Source: Seleniivibrio woodruffii
GTDB taxonomy: Bacteria > Chrysiogenota > Deferribacteres > Deferribacterales > Geovibrionaceae
DNA length: 64,000 nucleotides
Reading direction: 5' to 3'
NCBI RefSeq assembly: GCF_029267515.1
Contig: NZ_JAJUIS010000003.1
Location: 62,001-126,000 of the forward strand
Shown here: one piece after another, positions 43,076 to 53,189 of the stretch
How the letters are laid out: each line of letters starts with the position of its first letter
Position numbering within the stretch: position 1 is the stretch's first letter
The notes under the pieces: generated by a model
Told to the model about the DNA's origin: nothing
The model's database searches: none
Seen by the model: the letters and a program-made list of their open reading frames with translations, nothing else
Translations under genes and position numbers: made by a program

Positions 43076-45254
43076 AGTCCATTACTATGGTCAGTCCGCC
43101 GAGATGGTTGTTAAATGCTGCAACCTTTCCGCCCAGGCTCTGTTCCGTGAGCACCCTGACCATATAAAGACCTATGCCTGAGAATTTTGCATCATTTTTA
43201 GTTGTAAAATAGGGTTCAAATATACGCCCCAGAAGTTCGGGCGGAACACCTGTTCCGTTGTCTTCTATACTGACAGTGACTCTTTCATCGGAGCAGACAA
43301 TGTTGATAGAGATGTTCCCTTCCATATCCGGCTGTTTCTCCATCCTTTCAAGTATCGCCTCATAACTGTTGTTCAGTATGTTGATTAGCATCTGGCGGAA
43401 CTCCCCCGGCTGCCCGTAAAGAGTTATTTCGCTGCATCTTTCGCATCCCTGACATGGTGAGAAATGTATGTCCGGTTCCCGTCTGCACATAAATCTTGTT
43501 TTGATACTTTTTGATGCAATGTGTACCGAGAGGATTGCGTTTGTGTTTTTAAGTTCCTCAACTACATTGAATTTTTCTTTATTGCCTCCGGTTTCAAAGA
43601 ACAGCCTGAAATTGTCTATGGTGTCGGACATCTTTTTCACAAGCGTCATGGCAGTCTGTTCAAACTCAGTGTATATAGGAGCGGTTTCGTCGATGTTCAG
43701 GCTGTCGGGTATTGACTGAATCATCAGACCCAATGCGTTCAGCGGCTGGCGCCACTGGTGGGCTATGGCGCTTACCATAAGCCCCATATCGGCCAGTTTC
43801 TTCTGCTCGGCTAGGACGTGGGACTGCCTGCGGTTCTTTTCAACCTCTTCTTCAACGCGTTTTTCAAGGTTCTTGTTAACAGATTCAAGCTCAAGGTTCA
43901 GTTCCCGCAGCTTTTGTTCCATTTCAACGGAACGACTTATGTCCAGACAGTTGAAAAGCAGAGACTTTTCACCCAGTTTAACTGCTTTGGTCATCATAGA
44001 AGTCTCTTTTCCTTCACGGTCGACGATATGCAGAATACCCTCGTTGTGCCCTTCATGAAAAGCTCTGGAATAGAATTTATTCAGCTCGTTGCGCCTGTCT
44101 GCGGTTATGAAATCATAAAGAGATCTTATCGCCATATCTTTTTTTGCCAGCCCGACTGTCTCAAGAAACCTCAGGTTGGCTTCCGTGAATATTTTTGAAT
44201 CGTTGGTGGTAAATATTGACATGGGTGAATTGTCTATGTATTCCCGATACTGGGATTCGCTTAAAACCAGCTTGTTAATGGTCTCCTCATGAAGTTTTTC
44301 CAGTGCTCCGACAGTTTTGTTGAAACCTGTTCGGATGAGTAAAAGGGACAGAAAGCAGAAGACCAGTGTTACGAATATAACCCTCAGTGTGTAGGAAAGC
44401 ATTGCTGTGACGTTCGGGGTTACATCTTTCGCGTATATGAATTTTCCAAGCTCCCTGCCGCCGGAGGAGTAAAATCGGATGTCGTCGGAAACCCTGTAGT
44501 GCATGTTGCCGACACTGACCATGTCACTCAGGGAATTATAATCTTTTACGGATTCGAGAAGTCTGCGGAACATTGTATTGTTGGTATTCTGCATTAGGGC
44601 GTATCTGCCGTAGACAGGCATCCCTTCGATTTTCTGTGCGGAGGTGTCCGCAAGAACAGCCATGCTGTAACCGGTAGACTGTTCCATAGCCTTGCCGTAA
44701 AATTCAAGAGAGGTGCCGAGTTCGACGGAACCTATCAGCATACCGTTGTAGTACATCGGCAACGCAGAGAACTGGAAAACGCGGTCTGCGCATACTTCGT
44801 ATGCAGTTCCCGCCGCTTTGCCGGAAAGGGCGTTCAACACAGCTTCTGATACCGGATCGGGGCAGTGGTCGGCTTTTCTGTCGCTTGAGAAAAGCAGAGT
44901 TCCGTCTGCCGCAATTATCCTGAACACAAATGTGTCATCGGGATACTCGAAATCCAGCGCGTTGGTGTGGATAGACATTCTGCCCATAAGCAGCGGAATG
45001 TTCCTGCTGTTCACAGATTCCAGAAGGGACGGGTCGGAAATCAGTCTGTTCAGATTCGATTTGAGCACTCTGGAAAGCTGGGATGTCACAAATCTCTGGT
45101 TGTTTTCCACCAGATAGCTTTCCTGTGTCAGTTCAGCTTTATATTCCATATAGCGCAGAGATATATTGGACAGTGCGAATAATGTACACGTTGTAATAAG
45201 AATCATGCTGGCATAAATAAAGATTTTGTGTTTGATACCTTGGTTATAGTTCAT
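43041..45254 (-). CDS. Membrane PAS sensor histidine kinase with four-Cys insert (K4)
   Basis: A 737-residue kinase: membrane helix (IFIYASMILITTCTLFALS), periplasmic sensor of about 250 residues of double-Cache appearance (FRIIAADGTLLFSSD, LPMYYNGMLIGSVELG), second helix (VIFVTLVFCFLSLLLI), PAS (about 330-440), coiled coil, phosphoacceptor [16 protein letters not shown] (His499) and GHKL ATPase with LINILNNSYEAI and [19 protein letters not shown]. Cysteines 590, 601, 604 and 607 form C-x10-C-x2-C-x2-C before the N-box. Convergent overlap of 35 bases with K3. No ribosome site is visible before the ATG. Confidence 0.93.
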   Translation of the reverse strand: MNYNQGIKHKIFIYASMILITTCTLFALSNISLRYMEYKAELTQESYLVENNQRFVTSQLSRVLKSNLNRLISDPSLLESVNSRNIPLLMGRMSIHTNALDFEYPDDTFVFRIIAADGTLLFSSDRKADHCPDPVSEAVLNALSGKAAGTAYEVCADRVFQFSALPMYYNGMLIGSVELGTSLEFYGKAMEQSTGYSMAVLADTSAQKIEGMPVYGRYALMQNTNNTMFRRLLESVKDYNSLSDMVSVGNMHYRVSDDIRFYSSGGRELGKFIYAKDVTPNVTAMLSYTLRVIFVTLVFCFLSLLLIRTGFNKTVGALEKLHEETINKLVLSESQYREYIDNSPMSIFTTNDSKIFTEANLRFLETVGLAKKDMAIRSLYDFITADRRNELNKFYSRAFHEGHNEGILHIVDREGKETSMMTKAVKLGEKSLLFNCLDISRSVEMEQKLRELNLELESVNKNLEKRVEEEVEKNRRQSHVLAEQKKLADMGLMVSAIAHQWRQPLNALGLMIQSIPDSLNIDETAPIYTEFEQTAMTLVKKMSDTIDNFRLFFETGGNKEKFNVVEELKNTNAILSVHIASKSIKTRFMCRREPDIHFSPCQGCERCSEITLYGQPGEFRQMLINILNNSYEAILERMEKQPDMEGNISINIVCSDERVTVSIEDNGTGVPPELLGRIFEPYFTTKNDAKFSGIGLYMVRVLTEQSLGGKVAAFNNHLGGLTIVMDFKLFRGQVSDL

Positions 45255-45259
45255 AACGA

Positions 45260-45288
45260 AGTATAACCTGTGAACCGTGATATTTAAA
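45260..45288 (-). promoter_or_regulatory. Candidate leaderless promoter of kinase K4
   Basis: On the minus strand TTTAAA and TATACT are spaced by 17 bases, with five bases between the -10 box and the ATG at 45254 and no ribosome site. Confidence 0.4.
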
Positions 45289-45305
45289 TAGAAGTTGAAA
45301 GGAAA

Positions 45306-45328
45306 GGGGTGTGCTTATCACACACCCC
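45306..45328 (-). terminator. Terminator behind secF
   Basis: An 8-bp perfect stem (ggggtgtg / cacacccc) with a 7-base loop; on the minus strand a pyrimidine-rich tail follows. Confidence 0.6.
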
Positions 45329-45336
45329 GAAAACGT

Positions 45337-46239
45337 TTAAATGTGGTTTCTTTTCTTGATAACGTATATTATGGCACTGGCGCACGCAATTGAGGAATAG
45401 GAACCGACTATGATACCTATCATCATTGCGAACGAGAAGCCGTTGATAACCTCTCCGCCGAAGAAATAAAGTGCAACAACAGAAAGCAGAGTCAGGAAAG
45501 ATGTTATTATCGTACGGCTCAGCGTTTCGTTAATGCTGAGGTTCATCAGGTCTTTAAGAGGTACTTTGCCCTCTTTGTCCTCGCGCATTGTCTCCCTGAT
45601 ACGGTCGAAAATGACGATTGTGTCGTTAAGGGAATAACCGACCAGAGTAAGAACAGCAGCAATGACCGTTATGGTTATCTCTTTGCCCAGAAGGCTGAAA
45701 AAACCGAGAGTGATGATAACGTCGTGCACAAGCGCAATTATTGCCGCCGCCGCAAATATAAACTGGAACCTGATGGCAACGTATATGAGAACCGCTATGA
45801 CCGAGTATATAACGGCGTTGAACGCCATCTTTTTAAGATCTTTTCCGACCTGCGGACCAACCTGTTCAACGCGGACTATGGAGAATTTATTATCTTTCAT
45901 CTCCGTTGTCAGACCGTCTTCTATGGATTCGTTTATCTTTTTAAGGTCTTTGTTGGTCATTTCAACACGGATGAGAACGTCTGTGTCGGAACCGAAGTTC
46001 TGAATTATCGCTTCACCCACGTCTATTTTGTTCATTACCTTGCGTATGGTATCCAGATCAGGTGTTTTTTCGAACTTAACCTGAAAAACCGTTCCTCCCG
46101 CAAAGTCGATTCCGTAGTTAAAGCCTTTTGTGAACATCAGTCCGAGGCTTATGACTATGAAGAATGCCGAGATGGAAAAGAAGATGTACGCCTTTCCCAT
46201 GAAGTCGAATTTTGTTCCCTGTTTTATCAGTTCAAGCAT
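45337..46239 (-). CDS. secF: Protein translocase subunit SecF
   Basis: A 300-residue RND-type membrane protein that, with SecD and YajC, uses the proton gradient to aid export through SecYEG. First helix FFSISAFFIVISLGLMF, periplasmic domain beginning FNYGIDFAGGTVFQVKF, then five helices with VGYSLNDTIVIFDRIRE, the family signature. GGAGG lies before the ATG. Last gene of the tgt-yajC-secD-secF cluster, 16 bases behind secD. Confidence 0.97.
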   Translation of the reverse strand: MLELIKQGTKFDFMGKAYIFFSISAFFIVISLGLMFTKGFNYGIDFAGGTVFQVKFEKTPDLDTIRKVMNKIDVGEAIIQNFGSDTDVLIRVEMTNKDLKKINESIEDGLTTEMKDNKFSIVRVEQVGPQVGKDLKKMAFNAVIYSVIAVLIYVAIRFQFIFAAAAIIALVHDVIITLGFFSLLGKEITITVIAAVLTLVGYSLNDTIVIFDRIRETMREDKEGKVPLKDLMNLSINETLSRTIITSFLTLLSVVALYFFGGEVINGFSFAMMIGIIVGSYSSIACASAIIYVIKKRNHI

Positions 46240-46255
46240 TTCTTCCTCCCTCCGG

Positions 46256-47800
46256 CTATATGCTCAAAGATTTGACTTCCCGTTTGCCCATGTATGTCCA
46301 GAAGATCACACGGGTTACGAAGATAGCCGTAAAAAGAGATGCCACGATACCGATTGCAAGGGTTACCGCAAAGCCTTTGATGGGACCCGTACCGAACTGG
46401 TAAAGGACGATTGCGGATACGATGTTTGTAACGTGCGCGTCTATGATTGACGAAAAGGCTTTATGATAGCCGTATTCCATCGCATTCATAGGCGTTCTGC
46501 CGAGCCTCAGTTCCTCACGCACACGTTCAAAGATAAGAACGTTGGCGTCGATTGCCATACCCACCGTAAGGATGATACCGGCTATACCCGGCATTGTCAG
46601 TGTTGCGCCGAACTGCGCCATAACGCCGAGGATTATTATGAAGTTGGTGAAAAGAGCAAGGTTTGCAACCCATCCTGACCATTTGTAGTAAACAGCCATG
46701 AATGCGACGATGAGGATGAAACCGATGATACAGGCGTTGATGCCCGCCTTGATAGAGTCAGCACCGAGAGAAGGTCCCACAGTTCTGTTCTCTTCTATTT
46801 TAACGGGAGCGGGGAGAGAGCCTGCGCGAAGAACTATCGCAAGATCCTTCGCCTCCTGCATGTTCGACATACCGTCGATATATGCGGAACCGCCGGGTAT
46901 CTTGGACTTGATAACAGGTGCGCTGTACACGTTGTCGTCAAGAACAATAGCCATGCGTTTTCCGATGTTTTCTCCTGTCAGTTCCTCAAACAGCTTGCTG
47001 CCAGCCGCGTCAAGTTTAAACTCGACAATGGGTTGCCCGTAATTGCTGTTGAGGCTGACCTGTGCGTCTGTCAGATAGTCTCCTGTAAGAACCACGTCGC
47101 GTTTCAGAACAAAAGGAATTTTGCTTACAGCGCCTGTTTCTTTGTCTGTGTGTTTCTGATAAAGGATGATATCGTCAAAGGGAATATTGCCGCTTGCCGC
47201 TTCGCTTTCGGAAACTGTGTCGTCAACAAGGTGAAAGGTGAGCTGTGCGGTTTTACCGATAAGGTTTATTGCACGTTCGGGGTCTGTTACACCCGGAAGC
47301 TGAACAACAACCTGATTTGTTCCCTGTCTCTGGATGATGGGTTCTGAAACGCCGAACTGGTCAACCCTGTTGCGTACAACTTCGAGCGACTGGTCAACAG
47401 CCGATTCCTTGATATCCTTGACCGCCTTGGGGTCGAGGATATATGAGAGTGTGTTCTCTTCGGATATGCTTACGTCCTGCAATGTTGTATAATTTTTGCT
47501 GACGATGTTCTTTGCCTTGTTGAAGTCTTCGGGGGTTTTAAGAGAGATGTTTATCTTTCCCCCGCTGGCTTTTTGAACGAAATTAAAGTTTATTTTTTCG
47601 GCAGCCAGCTCTTTTCTGAGCTGCACAACGGTGTTGTCGATTTTTCCGTCGACAGCTTTGTCTGTGTCCACACCGAGTACAACGTGCATACCGCCCTGAA
47701 GGTCAAGACCGAGGTTGATCTTGTCTTTGAGCGGAAGCATTGAAAAGAGAGACCAGCCGAGAACAATTAAAATTACTGCCCAGCGGACTTTCAGGTTCAT
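46256..47800 (-). CDS. secD: Protein translocase subunit SecD
   Basis: A 514-residue RND-type export subunit. N-terminal helix, then LGLDLQGGMHVVLGVD, the large periplasmic P1 domain with VRNRVDQFGVSEPIIQRQG, and six C-terminal helices including GIAGIILTVGMAIDANVLIFERVREEL, here named only by its AIDANVLIFERVREEL core. Overlap of regulatory signals with yajC: the ribosome site AGGAG lies in the last codons of yajC, two bases separating stop and start. Confidence 0.97.
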   Translation of the reverse strand: MNLKVRWAVILIVLGWSLFSMLPLKDKINLGLDLQGGMHVVLGVDTDKAVDGKIDNTVVQLRKELAAEKINFNFVQKASGGKINISLKTPEDFNKAKNIVSKNYTTLQDVSISEENTLSYILDPKAVKDIKESAVDQSLEVVRNRVDQFGVSEPIIQRQGTNQVVVQLPGVTDPERAINLIGKTAQLTFHLVDDTVSESEAASGNIPFDDIILYQKHTDKETGAVSKIPFVLKRDVVLTGDYLTDAQVSLNSNYGQPIVEFKLDAAGSKLFEELTGENIGKRMAIVLDDNVYSAPVIKSKIPGGSAYIDGMSNMQEAKDLAIVLRAGSLPAPVKIEENRTVGPSLGADSIKAGINACIIGFILIVAFMAVYYKWSGWVANLALFTNFIIILGVMAQFGATLTMPGIAGIILTVGMAIDANVLIFERVREELRLGRTPMNAMEYGYHKAFSSIIDAHVTNIVSAIVLYQFGTGPIKGFAVTLAIGIVASLFTAIFVTRVIFWTYMGKREVKSLSI

Positions 47801-47802
47801 GT

Positions 47803-48123
47803 TTATTTTTTCTCCTGTTCGGTGACTTTCTGCGCAATTCCGTTTTTGGTGAGCTTAACGGTCACTCCGTCTGCTATCTCAACCAGAAAAGTGTTGTTGT
47901 CGAGAACTTTGGTAACTTTGCAATAGATACCGCCTCCGGTGATGAGTTCGTCGCCGGCTTTGATGGCGTTCAGCATGTTCACATGCTCTTTCTGTTTTTT
48001 CTGCTGCGGTCTGATAAGCAGGAAGTAGAAGATACCGAATATCACAACCATCATCAGAAGAGGTGCGAAAGGGCTGCCCTGTGCTGCGGGTGCGTCCGCT
48101 GCGTATGCGATACTATTGAACAT
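47803..48123 (-). CDS. yajC: Sec translocon accessory protein YajC
   Basis: A 106-residue single-pass membrane protein with the family's helix (FAPLLMMVVIFGIFYFLLI) followed by RPQQKKQKEH and the small beta domain LNAIKAGDELITGGGIYCKV. The ribosome site GGAGG is the end of the tgt coding sequence, and the start codon directly follows the tgt stop. Placed as usual ahead of secD and secF. Confidence 0.97.
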   Translation of the reverse strand: MFNSIAYAADAPAAQGSPFAPLLMMVVIFGIFYFLLIRPQQKKQKEHVNMLNAIKAGDELITGGGIYCKVTKVLDNNTFLVEIADGVTVKLTKNGIAQKVTEQEKK

Positions 48124-49322
<1,199 letters not shown>

Positions 49323-49332
49323 CCCTGATACC

Positions 49333-50358
49333 TTACTCTATATACATGGCATCGCCGTAGCTGAAAAATTTATATTTTTCTTTGACGGCGTGTCCGTATG
49401 CCTTCATTGTCAGGTCGTATCCCGCAAACATGCTCACCAGCACCAGAAGCGTGGACTTAGGGAGGTGAAAGTTGGTTATCATACTGTCTATGACCTTGAA
49501 CTTATATCCGGGCTTAATGAAAAGATTGGTCTCTCCGTAGCCGGATTTTATGTTTCCGTCTTCGTAAGCTGATTCCAGTGCTCTGACAGCGGTGGTTCCG
49601 ACAGCTACAAGCTGTCTTCCGTCCGCCCGCAGATGGTTTATCTCTTTTGCCGTTTCCGGCGAAATATAGTATTTTTCCCAGTGCATATCGTGGTCTTCCA
49701 GCCAGTCCGTCTTAACGGGTCTGAAAGTGCCTATGCCTATATTCAGAGTCAGCTCAAGTATCTGAACCCCTTTGGCTTTCAGCTTTTCCAGTATCTCTGC
49801 TGTGAAATGCAGTCCCGCCGTGGGTGCCGCGACGGATGCCTCGTCCCCTGAATACACCGTCTGATATCTGTCCGCGTCGGATTCGGTATCCTCTCTTCGG
49901 ATATAGGGCGGAAGAGGGATATGACCGAATTTGTGCATCACTTCCGCAGGGTCGGTGCTGAAACGCACCAGACGCGTTCCGTCTTCCCGCATCTCTTCTA
50001 TGACAGCGGAGCCTTCAGGAAAATTCAGTTGAGTGCCTTCTTTAATGTTCCCTTTTGTAAGGCATAGGCACGCGTTGTCCCCCATACTTTCCAGAACGAG
50101 CAGCTCAATGATTCCGCCTGTGGGCTTTTTTGCATAGAGACGCGCCTTCATGACGCGGGTGGAGTTGACCACCAGAAAGCAGTTTTCATCTATCATGTCA
50201 ATGATATCTGTGAAGACACCGTCGGATATTACGCCGCCTTTCCGGTGGATGTGCATGAGACGCGATGTTCCGCGCGTTTTTGCCGGATTTTGGGCTATCA
50301 GCTCTTCCGGCAGGTTAAAGTCGTAATCGGCGACTGGAGTCTTAGATATTATCCGCAA
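49333..50358 (-). CDS. queA: S-adenosylmethionine:tRNA ribosyltransferase-isomerase
   Basis: QueA adds the epoxycyclopentanediol ring of queuosine to preQ1-modified tRNA. 341 residues, normal length; DYDFNLPEELIAQNPAKTRG at the start, VAAPTAGLHFTAEIL and the C-terminal ITNFHLPKSTLLVLVSMFAG are family blocks. The only suitable start is TTG at 50358, 17 bases inside the end of thrC, with a poor ribosome site, so translation is probably coupled to thrC. Confidence 0.95.
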   Translation of the reverse strand: MRIISKTPVADYDFNLPEELIAQNPAKTRGTSRLMHIHRKGGVISDGVFTDIIDMIDENCFLVVNSTRVMKARLYAKKPTGGIIELLVLESMGDNACLCLTKGNIKEGTQLNFPEGSAVIEEMREDGTRLVRFSTDPAEVMHKFGHIPLPPYIRREDTESDADRYQTVYSGDEASVAAPTAGLHFTAEILEKLKAKGVQILELTLNIGIGTFRPVKTDWLEDHDMHWEKYYISPETAKEINHLRADGRQLVAVGTTAVRALESAYEDGNIKSGYGETNLFIKPGYKFKVIDSMITNFHLPKSTLLVLVSMFAGYDLTMKAYGHAVKEKYKFFSYGDAMYIE

Positions 50359-51718
50359 GATATTTCTTAACCTTTTCTATGTTGTTGTCCATAAGGACGC
50401 ACTTTTTAGGCAGATCCTCAAGCGCCGATATGGCGGACGGAACGGAGGGTTTTACCTTCGCCGCCTTTTCCGCAACTTCCGGGAATTTAGCGGGATGCGC
50501 CGTTGAAAGGCAGATGTAGTCCGCATCGTGGAATTCCAGCGCCGCGCCTACGCCGCAAGCGGTGTGGGGGTCGAGGATATATCTGAAAGTGTTGTAGAAA
50601 TACTGAATGACAGTTTCCGTCAGTATATTGGATGCGCTGAAAGTGCCGAACAGTTTCTGCGTATCTTTTATCTCTTTGTCGGTGAAAGTGATTTTGCCTG
50701 TGGCTTTCAATTCCGCCATTTTTTCGATAACTTTAGCGCTGTTCTCATTATAAAGGTAATACAAAAAACGCTCGAAGTTTGAAGCTATCTGTATGTCCAT
50801 GCTTGGGCTGTGGGTTATCACAACCTCTTTTATGCTGTAGTCGCCGTCGTTTATAAAGCGGGACAGGATGTTGTTCGCGTTGGTGGCGAGGATCAGTTTG
50901 TCAATGTTCAGACCCATGCGCATTGCAAAGTATCCGGCGAAGATATTACCGAAATTGCCTGTGGGCACGACGAAGCGTATCTTTTTCGCGCCCTGTTCCT
51001 GTGCCCGGAAGTATCCGTAGAAATAGTAGACCACCTGAGCCAGAACCCTTGCCCAGTTGATCGAGTTCACCGCACCGAGTTTATTCTGTTTTTTGAAGTC
51101 AACGTCGGCAAAGATAGCCTTTACTATGTCCTGGCAGTCGTCAAAGGTTCCGTTGACAGCGACGTTGAAAACGTTTTCATCGGTTACCGATGTCATCTGC
51201 ATCTTCTGCACGCGGCTGACCCTGCCTTCGGGGTGGAGTATGAATATTTTTATGTTGTCTTTCCCGCGAACTCCGTATATGGCAGCCGAACCTGTGTCGC
51301 CGCTTGTTGCACCGATGATATTCAGCTTTTCTCCGCGCTCTTTAAGGATGTATTCGAAAAGGTTGCCGAGAAGTTGCAGGGCAACGTCTTTGAACGCGAA
51401 GGTGGGACCGTGGAAAAGCTCCTGAACGAACAGTTCGCCCTTCTTTATAACGGGTGCAACCTCAGGAGTGTCAAATGAGGCATAGCTTCTGTTTATCAGC
51501 TCTTTCAGGTCGTTTGCAGGGATGTCGTCCGCGAATTTGCTTATGACAGCATAAGCAAGTTCGGGATATGTCATTTTTGACATGGCAGCAAGTTCGTCTT
51601 TTGTCAGCGCAGGTATCTTTTCGGGGAGCAGAAGCCCTCCGTCCTCCGCCAGACCCATCATGACGGCATCTTTGAAACCGACCGGTGTAGTTTTTCCTCT
51701 TGTGCTGATATATTTCAT
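50342..51718 (-). CDS. thrC: Threonine synthase
   Basis: Converts O-phosphohomoserine to threonine with pyridoxal phosphate. 458 residues of the longer (E. coli/yeast) type: YISTRGKTTPVGFKDAV, the PLP lysine in GPTFAFKDVALQLLG, GATSGDTGSAAIYG and VPTGNFGNIFAGYFA. The ATG at 51718 has AGAGG upstream and gives the usual N-terminus MKYISTRGK; an ATG 33 bases earlier is less likely. Overlaps queA by 17 bases. Confidence 0.96.
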   Translation of the reverse strand: MKYISTRGKTTPVGFKDAVMMGLAEDGGLLLPEKIPALTKDELAAMSKMTYPELAYAVISKFADDIPANDLKELINRSYASFDTPEVAPVIKKGELFVQELFHGPTFAFKDVALQLLGNLFEYILKERGEKLNIIGATSGDTGSAAIYGVRGKDNIKIFILHPEGRVSRVQKMQMTSVTDENVFNVAVNGTFDDCQDIVKAIFADVDFKKQNKLGAVNSINWARVLAQVVYYFYGYFRAQEQGAKKIRFVVPTGNFGNIFAGYFAMRMGLNIDKLILATNANNILSRFINDGDYSIKEVVITHSPSMDIQIASNFERFLYYLYNENSAKVIEKMAELKATGKITFTDKEIKDTQKLFGTFSASNILTETVIQYFYNTFRYILDPHTACGVGAALEFHDADYICLSTAHPAKFPEVAEKAAKVKPSVPSAISALEDLPKKCVLMDNNIEKVKKYLADNI

Positions 51719-51740
51719 CTTTGCCTCTTCCGGTGAAAAA

Positions 51741-51764
51741 ACAGGGGGCATAAAGCCCCCTTGT
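51741..51764 (-). terminator. Terminator behind ndk
   Basis: A GC-rich stem (gggggc / gccccc, extended by aca/tgt with one bulge) followed on the minus strand by six T. It separates ndk from thrC. Confidence 0.85.
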
Positions 51765-51787
51765 CAGATTATTTTGATTTTGGAAAA

Positions 51788-52201
51788 TTAAACAAGTTCA
51801 AGCTGAGAGAAGAAGTATGCAATCTCAACTGCTGCCGTTTCGGGAGCGTCGGAACCGTGTGTAGCGTTGTTGTCGATGCTTTCGCCGAACTCTTTTCTCA
51901 GTGTGCCTTCTGCTGCGTCTTTGGGGTTTGTTGCGCCCATAAGGTCGCGCCAGCCTTTGATGGCGTTTTCTTTCTCAAGGACCATAACTATGCAGGGGGC
52001 GCTGCACATAAAGTTTGTAAGGTCGTTGAAGAAGGGACGTGCCGCATGAACTGCATAGAAGCCTTCCGCTTCAGCTTTTGTCATGTGCATTTTTTTAAGA
52101 CCGACTATTTTAAAGCCCTCTTTTTCGATTCTGCTGATGATAGCGCCTGCATTGCCTTTCGCTGTTGCGTCGGGTTTGATGATTGCGAATGTTCTTTCCA
52201 T
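51788..52201 (-). CDS. ndk: Nucleoside diphosphate kinase
   Basis: A 137-residue NDK, which balances nucleoside triphosphate pools. [17 protein letters not shown] at the start and the active-site His in [10 protein letters not shown] are diagnostic; the hexamer/tetramer Kpn loop and normal length are kept. GAGG precedes the ATG. Single transcription unit ending at the terminator. Confidence 0.98.
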   Translation of the reverse strand: MERTFAIIKPDATAKGNAGAIISRIEKEGFKIVGLKKMHMTKAEAEGFYAVHAARPFFNDLTNFMCSAPCIVMVLEKENAIKGWRDLMGATNPKDAAEGTLRKEFGESIDNNATHGSDAPETAAVEIAYFFSQLELV

Positions 52202-52301
52202 CGTTAATCCTCTTGTTTGTTTGTTTTATTTGTGCATGTATGCTCTATCATAAGTTAAAAAGATATGCAATTTTTTTCAGACGGCTTACATAAATGCAAC
52301 A

Positions 52302-53189
52302 TCACCTGAGATAGCTGCGCACTGTCTCTTCCAGCCTGTGCCTCTCGATGCCCAGAACACTGAACGCACTGTCGTCACTGCAGACGTTTCCCTCGGTGAG
52401 CATTATGAACTGATCTTTGGTGATGGGAAACCAGTCGGTCTTCCCGAACATCCCTATTGCTGCCCTTATGAATATCTCCGGTACAGGCAAAAGAAGGTGA
52501 TTCCTGCCCAACACGGCGCTTATCATTTTAAGAAGCCCTTTATATGAAACAACGTCCGGTCCGCAAAGGCTGTAGGTTTTGCCAATGGTTTCAGGTGTAT
52601 CTATAGCTTTTACAAAGCAGTCCGCAACGTCCTGGACGTATACCGGCTGCATGGGGTATGAACCGTCGCCGAAGTAGCTGAAAACCGGAGTCTTTTTCAT
52701 ATAGTCAGCGAGCATGTTTATGAAAGTGTCCTGCGGTCCGTATATGAGCGACGGGCGGAAGATTGTGTAGTCAAGTCCCTTGGACGTGACTGCGTTCTCC
52801 CCGCGGCATTTGGTTATATGGTACATGCTGACCGCATCCTCACGGGTTCCGTTGGCGGACATGTGGATGAACCGCTTGACTCCGTTTTCCGCGGCTGCGG
52901 ACGCAACGTTTTCGGACGCTCTTGAGTGCATGTTCTCAAAGGTTATCCATTTTTCCGGAAATTCGCGGATTATACCCACAAGGTGGATGACAGCGTCCAT
53001 TCCGTGCATCGCTTTGGCAAGACTCATATTGTCAAGCACATCACCGTAAAGCTCCACAGCAGGGTGCCCCAGTTTTTTTTCGCTGCCCTTGCGCACAAGG
53101 GCATAGGGTGTGTATCCGTGTCTGTTCAGCGATTCAATTACCGCGTTCCCAACAAAGCCTGTAGCTCCTGTAACCAATACTTTTTTCAT
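52302..53189 (-). CDS. NAD(P)-binding epimerase-like protein (NDUFA9-like)
   Basis: A 295-residue atypical short-chain dehydrogenase with VLVTGATGFVGNAVIESL at the start, VIHLVGIIRE and the PSLIYGPQDTFIN segment. This matches the complex-I-associated NDUFA9-like or sugar-epimerase branch. The catalytic Tyr-x3-Lys is present as YHITK. A role as an assembly or quinone-linked factor is inference; substrate unknown. Its ATG overlaps the radC stop by four bases. Confidence 0.88.
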   Translation of the reverse strand: MKKVLVTGATGFVGNAVIESLNRHGYTPYALVRKGSEKKLGHPAVELYGDVLDNMSLAKAMHGMDAVIHLVGIIREFPEKWITFENMHSRASENVASAAAENGVKRFIHMSANGTREDAVSMYHITKCRGENAVTSKGLDYTIFRPSLIYGPQDTFINMLADYMKKTPVFSYFGDGSYPMQPVYVQDVADCFVKAIDTPETIGKTYSLCGPDVVSYKGLLKMISAVLGRNHLLLPVPEIFIRAAIGMFGKTDWFPITKDQFIMLTEGNVCSDDSAFSVLGIERHRLEETVRSYLR

